This document shows, piece after piece, positions 58,703 through 64,000 of a stretch of 64,000 nt of DNA. The notes beneath the pieces are model-generated. The model was not told the origin of the DNA, did not search any database, and saw nothing but the letters and a program-made list of their open reading frames with translations. Numbering within the stretch: the stretch's first letter is position 1; each line of letters opens with the position of its first letter. Source of the stretch: Chryseobacterium aahli. GTDB taxonomy: Bacteria; Bacteroidota; Bacteroidia; Flavobacteriales; Weeksellaceae. Both the position numbers and the translations under genes were made by a program. Location: positions 372,001 to 436,000 of the forward strand of contig NZ_JALDNB010000001.1 of assembly GCF_022699665.1 (NCBI RefSeq). Direction: 5' to 3'.

Positions 58703-61330
58703 ATGAAAATTGAGAAGATACAAGCTTTGAGGGGTCCTAATATCTGGAGTATTAGAAGAAAGAAGTTGATACAGATGCGTTTGGATCTTGAAGAGATGGA
58801 AAATTTTCCCACCAATAAAATTGAAGGCTTCCGTGAAAGAATAGAGAAATTGATTCCTTCGTTAATTACTCACAGATGTTCCGAAGGTACCCATGGAGGT
58901 TTTTTTCACCGTATAGAAACGGGAACCTGGATGGGGCATGTCATAGAGCATATTGCTTTGGAGATTCAAACTCTTGCAGGTATGGAATGTGGATTCGGGA
59001 GAACTCGTGAAACAAAATCTCCGGGGATCTATAATGTGGTATTTGATTATATTGAAGAAAATACAGGGATTTATGCTGCCGAACAAGCTGTAGAAATTGC
59101 TCATGCATTAATCAATGGAGATGAATATGATATCAATGCTTGTATTCAAAGATTAAAAGAAATCAGAGAACGTGTACGCTTAGGTCCATCTACAGGAAGT
59201 ATTGTACAAGAAGCTGTTTCAAGAAAAATCCCGTGGATCAGATTGGGGACGAATTCTTTGGTACAATTGGGTTATGGTGTTAATCAACAGAGATTTCAGG
59301 CTACAATTACCGGAAATACTAGTTCAATTGCCGTAGATATTGCATGTAACAAAGAATTGACCAAAAGAATGTTGCACGATGCAGCAATTCCGGTTCCGAT
59401 TGGTGACTTGGTTACCAATGAAGAGCAGTTGCAAAGTGTTATCAGGAAAATTGAATATCCTGTGGTACTTAAGCCTTTAGATGGAAATCATGGAAAAGGA
59501 TCTTCTATCAATGTGAATGATTGGGAAGTTGCAAAAATCGGTTTAGAACATGCTCAAAAATATTCAAACAAAGTAATTGTTGAAAAATATATTACAGGTT
59601 ACGATTTCAGAGTTTTAGTAATCAATAATAAAATGGTTGCCGCAGCAAGACGTGTTCCTGCGCACGTGGTCGGAGATGGAGAAATGAATCTTCAGCAACT
59701 CATTGACAAAGAAAATCAAGATCCGAGAAGAGGTTATGGGCATGAAAATGTGCTTACCGAAATCGCAATTGATAAAGACACTACAGAATTACTCGAAAAA
59801 CTTAATTATACTTTAGATACAGTTCCTCAAAAAGGAGAAGTAGTATATCTAAAATCGACTGCCAACCTTTCCACAGGAGGAACTTCTATTGATGTTACCG
59901 ACATGGTACATCCGGAAAACATCACGATGGCAGAAAGGGTTTCTAAAATCATCGGATTAGATGTCTGCGGAATTGATATTATGGCAGAAAACCTTACCCA
60001 GCCTTTAAAAGAAAGTGGTGGAGCCATCATTGAAGTAAATGCTGCTCCAGGTTTCAGAATGCACTTAGCACCAAGCGAAGGTCTTCCGAGAAACGTCGCT
60101 GCGCCGGTTGTAGATATGCTCTATCCTCAAGGAAAGCAGTTTACGATTCCGATTATTGCGGTGACAGGAACCAATGGTAAAACGACGACAACAAGATTGA
60201 TTTCACACATTGTGAAAAATAACGGATACAGAGTTGGTTTCACAACATCAGACGGTATTTACATTCAAAATACAATGCTGACGAAAGGTGACACTACGGG
60301 TCCTATTTCTGCTGAATTTATATTAAAAGATCCTACGGTAGAATTTGCGGTTTTAGAAACAGCAAGAGGCGGAATTCTCCGCTCTGGTTTAGGTTTTTCT
60401 CAGTGTGATATTGGAGTTTTAACCAATATTAAAGAAGATCATTTGGGATTAAATGATATTCATAACCTGAAAGATTTAACGAAAGTAAAAAGGGTAGTTT
60501 TAGACAGCGTAAAGAAAAATGGCTGGAGCGTACTGAACGCAATGGATGAATATTCTATGCGAATCATCAATGATTTACCGAGTAATGTGGCTATTTTCAG
60601 TTTAGATGAAAATAACGAACATATCAAAAAATTTGCTAAAGAAGGCCGTACAACATGCGTCTACGAAGAAGGATATGTCACCATCAAAAAAGGTGACTGG
60701 AAAATCAGAATCGGAAAAGTGAAAGATTTTCCGATTACAATGGAGGGGAAGGCAAAATTCATGATCGATAATGTTTTGGCTGCAAGTTTAGCATGTTACC
60801 TTTATGGTTTTGGGATTGAAGATATTTCAAATTCCCTTCGTACATTTATTCCAAGTGCGCAGTTGACTCCGGGAAGGTTGAATGTATTTAATTTTAAAAA
60901 CTTTAAAGTTCTCATCGATTTTGCTCACAATCCTGCGGGATATGAAGCAATCGAAGATTATCTTAAAAATGTAGAGTCTACCAAGAAAATAGGAATTATT
61001 TCTGGTGTAGGAGACCGTCGTGATGAAGATATCAGATTATGTGGAAAAATTGCAGGTAGAATGTTTGACCATATCATTATAAGAAACGAAAAGCATCTTA
61101 GAGGGAGAACTGAGGAAGAAATTAATGGTTTGATTATCGATGGAATGCAGGATTCAGGAAAAGATGTAAGTTATGAGACAATTCCGAAAGAAATTGATGC
61201 ACTAAAACACGCAATGGGTATGGCTGAAGAAGGTACCTTCATTACCGCTTTGAGTGATGTGATTTCTAATGCCATAGATTTGGTGCAGGATTATCAGTCG
61301 AGAGAATTGCTTGAAGATGATAAATTTTAA
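58703..61330 (+). CDS. cphA: Cyanophycin synthetase
   Basis: An 875-aa two-ligase enzyme that polymerises Asp and Arg into cyanophycin (multi-L-arginyl-poly-L-aspartate), a nitrogen store in the cytoplasm. An N-terminal domain (WSIRRKKLIQMRLDLEEME), an ATP-grasp domain (about 220-470; VVLKPLDGNHGKGSSINV adds Asp) and a Mur-ligase-like domain with P-loop GTNGKTTTTR at about 488-497 (adds Arg) are seen. Length is normal for CphA. With cphB and iaaA it gives a complete synthesis and breakdown set. Confidence 0.96.
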   Translation: MKIEKIQALRGPNIWSIRRKKLIQMRLDLEEMENFPTNKIEGFRERIEKLIPSLITHRCSEGTHGGFFHRIETGTWMGHVIEHIALEIQTLAGMECGFGRTRETKSPGIYNVVFDYIEENTGIYAAEQAVEIAHALINGDEYDINACIQRLKEIRERVRLGPSTGSIVQEAVSRKIPWIRLGTNSLVQLGYGVNQQRFQATITGNTSSIAVDIACNKELTKRMLHDAAIPVPIGDLVTNEEQLQSVIRKIEYPVVLKPLDGNHGKGSSINVNDWEVAKIGLEHAQKYSNKVIVEKYITGYDFRVLVINNKMVAAARRVPAHVVGDGEMNLQQLIDKENQDPRRGYGHENVLTEIAIDKDTTELLEKLNYTLDTVPQKGEVVYLKSTANLSTGGTSIDVTDMVHPENITMAERVSKIIGLDVCGIDIMAENLTQPLKESGGAIIEVNAAPGFRMHLAPSEGLPRNVAAPVVDMLYPQGKQFTIPIIAVTGTNGKTTTTRLISHIVKNNGYRVGFTTSDGIYIQNTMLTKGDTTGPISAEFILKDPTVEFAVLETARGGILRSGLGFSQCDIGVLTNIKEDHLGLNDIHNLKDLTKVKRVVLDSVKKNGWSVLNAMDEYSMRIINDLPSNVAIFSLDENNEHIKKFAKEGRTTCVYEEGYVTIKKGDWKIRIGKVKDFPITMEGKAKFMIDNVLAASLACYLYGFGIEDISNSLRTFIPSAQLTPGRLNVFNFKNFKVLIDFAHNPAGYEAIEDYLKNVESTKKIGIISGVGDRRDEDIRLCGKIAGRMFDHIIIRNEKHLRGRTEEEINGLIIDGMQDSGKDVSYETIPKEIDALKHAMGMAEEGTFITALSDVISNAIDLVQDYQSRELLEDDKF

Positions 61331-61335
61331 AGAGT

Positions 61336-61366
61336 TTTCGGCGGGCTTCGAAGAAGCCCGCCGAAA
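61336..61366 (+). terminator. GC-rich hairpin after cphA
   Basis: TTTCGGCGGGCTTC / GAAGCCCGCCGAAA, a 14-bp perfect stem with GAA loop, directly after the cphA stop. There is no T-tract, so it may protect the 3' end rather than terminate. Confidence 0.6.
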
Positions 61367-61377
61367 CTTAATAGCAT

Positions 61378-61409
61378 AAAAAAACCTCAGAAATTTCTGA
61401 GGTTTTTTT
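61378..61409. terminator. Bidirectional terminator
   Basis: AACCTCAGAAA / TTTCTGAGGTT with A and T runs on both sides, between cphA and the convergent secreted protein gene. Confidence 0.88.
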
Positions 61410-61435
61410 ATTTTTAGATTAAGGAGATATAGTTT

Positions 61436-61936
61436 TTAGCCACTTGCACCTTTAAAAATCCACGTATTATTTTCTTTTCTAACCATAAAAATGAACATAT
61501 CATCCCAGATAAAATTTTCTTTTGTGTCATCTTTAAGTTTATAACCAAAGAAAAAATAATCTGTTTCAGTTGGAGTATAATAGTCTGGAAGTTTTACTCC
61601 ACTTTTCTCAATTAGTTCTTGAGGTGTATAAATTTCAATCGTATAATTATCAATATAATCTTTATAAGTCTTAGATTTATTACGAATGGCCGAACTAAAT
61701 GATTTGCAGAGTTTGTCTTTAAAATTTTTCTTCTCAACAATGCCTTCGCCATCAAGAATAATTACAGACTCAGAAACCAAATCATAATTTTTACAGCCTT
61801 TTTGGAAATAAAGTTCCACAAAATCAAGAGAAAATTGTCTTGCTTCTTCTTTTAATGAAACTTCATTTTTCTGACAGAAGATTAAAGAATTTAAACCCAA
61901 TATCAATAAAAAAGAAAGTTTAATTTTTCTCATCAT
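61436..61936 (-). CDS. Hypothetical secreted protein
   Basis: A 166-aa protein with signal peptide (MMRKIKLSFLLILGLNSLIF, then CQ; a lipobox is possible but weak). The mature part has two Cys (GCKNYD and KLCKSF) and a C-terminal FIFMVRKENNTWIFKGASG, similar in look to an NTF2-like/SnoaL-like fold end. Not recognised further. It lies 6 nt after the stop of the ATP-grasp-like gene. Confidence 0.7.
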   Translation of the reverse strand: MMRKIKLSFLLILGLNSLIFCQKNEVSLKEEARQFSLDFVELYFQKGCKNYDLVSESVIILDGEGIVEKKNFKDKLCKSFSSAIRNKSKTYKDYIDNYTIEIYTPQELIEKSGVKLPDYYTPTETDYFFFGYKLKDDTKENFIWDDMFIFMVRKENNTWIFKGASG

Positions 61937-61942
61937 TCTAGT

Positions 61943-63127
61943 CTATTCTTCTCCAAAAAACGCATTAGAACTTCCAATCCAAATGGCATCTTTCTTATTG
62001 AAATCTACATTCACCATCGCAGCTTTCGTCATTCTTCCTAAATTTTCCAGTAAAATCGGACGCTCATCTTGTTCTCTCCAGATGTAAAGCAAACGGATCT
62101 CAGCTTTAGAAAATTCTCCATTAATATCTTCAAAAACTGGTTCGTAAGTTACTTTTCTCTGCAAAATGTAATTTTCTTTATCTTCAATCGCAGCTGTAAT
62201 TTCTTTTGTTGGGTTTAAATTGACTCCGCTTCCTGCAAAAGAAAACAAAGGTTTCAAAACAAAATTTTCAAGATTTTCACTTTCGGGAAATTGGTGTAAA
62301 AAATAACTTTTCGGAACGAATTGATGTTTCAACATCGGCAAAAGGAATTTTGAAATTTTAAAAAACCAATTCGGATGCGTGATCCATTTTACATCTGCTT
62401 CTTCACGGAAATCAAATTCAAGTTGAAGGTTGGGAATTCGGTCTAATTCGTCAAATATCACACGGTTGTAAATTCTGTTAATCTGAATTTTCTGACCGTC
62501 ATTTTCATAGAATAATTTCTTTCCTTCCTTTTTCACTTTGGTCAGGCAAACTGTTTTTATTCCCAGCAATTTTTCTGTAAGAGCAAAATCTATTGCAGTC
62601 TTTTGTTTTTCAGGATAAATTTCGAGTAAGATGACGTTTTCGGGATTTTCATCTCCGACAATCAGTTCTTTGATATAATTTTGAAATTCTTCCTGAGGAA
62701 TTTTACTTTTAATTTCATTTAAAAAAGGATACATCTCAGAAAAAGTATCTTCAAACACTTTCTGAAAAGCATATAAAGACGGGAAAGCTTGCAATTCGAT
62801 AAGCTGAGGTTCTATTTCTCCGTTTTCACTTCTGCAGATTCCAAAATCAATAGTGAAAAAATGAGGTTTTGTGGTATCGTTGGGTACTTTGCAGTTTTCT
62901 GGTATCGCTTTTTCTAAAGTACCTGCGGGTAAAGCTTTGATTTGATCGATAATGCTTTCACTTGCATCAATCAGTTTATTTTTAAATTTGTTGGTAAGAA
63001 ACATCGGACTTTCGGAAAGTCTGAAGGAAGGGAGTAATCCGCTTTTTTCTTTTAGAATTTCTTTAAACTCTTCATATTTTTCCTGACTAAACTCCTGATT
63101 AAACTGTTTTCTGTATTTTGGAATCAT
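61943..63127 (-). CDS. ATP-grasp-like ligase, uncharacterised
   Basis: A 394-aa protein. Several features fit an ATP-grasp ligase: an acidic IDFGICRSENGEIEPQLIEL segment with QAFPSL (about 93-118, like IELNARPS), Lys292 in FVLKPLFSFAGSGVN with GSG at 299-301, and a late RLLYIW strand. The substrate is unknown; glutathionylspermidine-synthase-like and peptide-forming enzymes are possible. It lies next to a class I amidotransferase gene, from which it is separated by a terminator-like hairpin. Confidence 0.6.
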   Translation of the reverse strand: MIPKYRKQFNQEFSQEKYEEFKEILKEKSGLLPSFRLSESPMFLTNKFKNKLIDASESIIDQIKALPAGTLEKAIPENCKVPNDTTKPHFFTIDFGICRSENGEIEPQLIELQAFPSLYAFQKVFEDTFSEMYPFLNEIKSKIPQEEFQNYIKELIVGDENPENVILLEIYPEKQKTAIDFALTEKLLGIKTVCLTKVKKEGKKLFYENDGQKIQINRIYNRVIFDELDRIPNLQLEFDFREEADVKWITHPNWFFKISKFLLPMLKHQFVPKSYFLHQFPESENLENFVLKPLFSFAGSGVNLNPTKEITAAIEDKENYILQRKVTYEPVFEDINGEFSKAEIRLLYIWREQDERPILLENLGRMTKAAMVNVDFNKKDAIWIGSSNAFFGEE

Positions 63128-63149
63128 ATTCTTTTTCTTTGTGATTTTA

Positions 63150-63177
63150 AAAAATCGAGCAGTTGTGCTCGATTTTT
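63150..63177. terminator. Hairpin terminator between amidotransferase and ligase genes
   Basis: AAAAATCGAGCA / TGCTCGATTTTT with GTTG loop; on the minus strand the T-run continues to seven T. It ends or attenuates the amidotransferase transcript. Confidence 0.8.
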
Positions 63178-63202
63178 AGTATTAATTTATTTTAATGAAA
63201 AT

Positions 63203-64000
63203 TTAAGCCATTGCCTCAATTTCTCTCAAAATGTTTTTTTTTGCTAACCTCAGAAATCTTGGTAAAATCTGAGCCTGTGTCAACATGATTTTATCTTCGT
63301 CATCCATTCTGTCTACCGTTTCGAGATATTTTTCCATTCCGAAATTTTCAATCATGGCTTCTTTGTTTTTTTCGTCTTTCAGGTTTTCAATCATGCCTGC
63401 CGGATTGGCTTCTGGGTGAAACTGCGTTCCGAAAATCTCATTAGAAAAACGAATCGCCATAACAGCTCTTTCTAAATTGATATGCGGACGGAATTTCTCA
63501 ATCGCCACGATTTTCATTCCCAATTCTTCAAAACGATCAACATTCGGCTCAATAAATTGATACGCTCTGGAATCTACTGCGTAGAAAGGATCCGGAAGAT
63601 TTTTAAATAAAAATTCTTGTTCACCTTCTTCACTTTTATGTATTGGCATCACTCCAAAAGAATAAGATTTTCTTTTGCATATATTTCCCAAATCCCAATG
63701 AATACTCGCCAATTGGAAAGAGTGACAAATTAAAAACAAATACTTTTTTGTCTCATTTTCTTTATTATACTGATATACTGAATCTAAAAACTGAGCAAAT
63801 TTCTCTTCCCATTCAAATCCTTCACGATGCGGGTTTCCCGGACCACCAGATGAAATGAAGATGTCAAAATCTTCTATATTTGGAATTTCATTTTTAAAAC
63901 GGACATCAAAAACTTCGATACTGATATTTTCTTCAGACTGCTGCTTGAAAGCCTCAGAAATTTCTTTAATATTTTTAAATCCCTGATTCACATGATTATT
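63203..64000 (-). CDS. Type 1 glutamine amidotransferase, 5'-truncated by the window
   Basis: A class I glutamine amidotransferase (GATase1). The nucleophile is in ICHSFQLASIHWDLG (Cys89 counted from the in-frame GTG at 63991) and the partner His-x-Glu is in GTQFHPEANP. SSGGPGNPH is the oxyanion loop. The frame stays open past GTG to the window edge, so the true start lies outside. It would supply ammonia from glutamine or remove gamma-glutamyl groups. The adjacent ATP-grasp-like gene is a natural partner. Confidence 0.88.
   Translation of the reverse strand, partial: NNHVNQGFKNIKEISEAFKQQSEENISIEVFDVRFKNEIPNIEDFDIFISSGGPGNPHREGFEWEEKFAQFLDSVYQYNKENETKKYLFLICHSFQLASIHWDLGNICKRKSYSFGVMPIHKSEEGEQEFLFKNLPDPFYAVDSRAYQFIEPNVDRFEELGMKIVAIEKFRPHINLERAVMAIRFSNEIFGTQFHPEANPAGMIENLKDEKNKEAMIENFGMEKYLETVDRMDDEDKIMLTQAQILPRFLRLAKKNILREIEAMA

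Overview
The window looks like a chromosomal segment of a low-GC member of the Bacteroidota, most likely the Flavobacteriia/Weeksellaceae, Chryseobacterium or a close relative. The reasons are a GLPGLI protein pair, a DUF4476 protein, a secreted protein with a gliding-motility-associated (type IX secretion) C-terminus, BlaI/M56 modules, and promoters of the Bacteroidota type (TTG, 19 nt, TAnnTTTG) instead of -35/-10 boxes. The genus is inference; no 16S gene is present. No transposase, integrase, prophage or CRISPR array was seen.

Layout. 1-2039: tail of an AraC regulator, then an SDR and an NAD-epimerase gene overlapping by ATGA. 2051-5347 (minus): DUF4180, prmC, yaaA, a CPBP protease and a TsaC-type synthase. 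5448-5856: four tandem initiator tRNA-fMet genes on an exact 112-bp period. 6105-7133: an NTF2-like and a secreted unknown protein. 7456-13566: BlaI repressor, two M56 sensor peptidases and two GLPGLI proteins. 13665-18404 (minus): three exported metallopeptidases (M61, M14, M1). 19285-21208 (minus): tatC and kdsD. 21366-29641: recQ, a toxin-antitoxin-like pair, a glycosyltransferase, lpd, secreted unknowns and a CvfB-like RNA-binding protein. 29681-33712 (minus): a 1343-aa surface protein. 33881-40191: TetR, TolC, membrane-fusion protein and RND pump. 40411-42532 (minus): DnaJ-KTSC protein and a two-gene cassette of unusual domain content. 42667-43971: divergent HxlR/SDR pair. 44059-47135 (minus): secreted protein, Nudix, TIGR01777, zinc ribbon, HPP. 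47258-48993: TPP riboswitch, PnuC-type transporter and acyl-CoA-dehydrogenase-like gene. 49050-50959 (minus): an immunity-type island (membrane protein, EF-Tu-domain-2-like protein, SUKH/SMI1 protein). 51292-53614: ssb, HRDC protein, hisS. 53738-56626: panE-like, frameshifted SHOCT gene, methyltransferase, YtxH-like. 56724-61330: isoaspartyl peptidase, cyanophycinase and cyanophycin synthetase, a full cyanophycin turnover locus. 61436-64000 (minus): secreted unknown, ATP-grasp-like enzyme and a class I glutamine amidotransferase cut by the window edge.

Regulation is unusually readable here. Three local repressors (BlaI, TetR, HxlR) each have two copies of a dyad placed on either side of a recognisable promoter, one on or at the -33 TTG and one just downstream of the -7 box. 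The TPP riboswitch has a 10-nt perfect complement to its own aptamer core 55 nt downstream, which suggests a switching mechanism. Many convergent gene ends share perfect bidirectional hairpin terminators.

The less described candidates are the BlaI-M56-M56-GLPGLI-GLPGLI module, the EF-Tu-domain-3-like plus HEPN/pPIWI-nuclease-like gene pair at 40984-42532, the orphan immunity island at 49050-50959, the TPP-controlled acyl-CoA-dehydrogenase-like gene and the tRNA-fMet array with covarying spacer hairpins.
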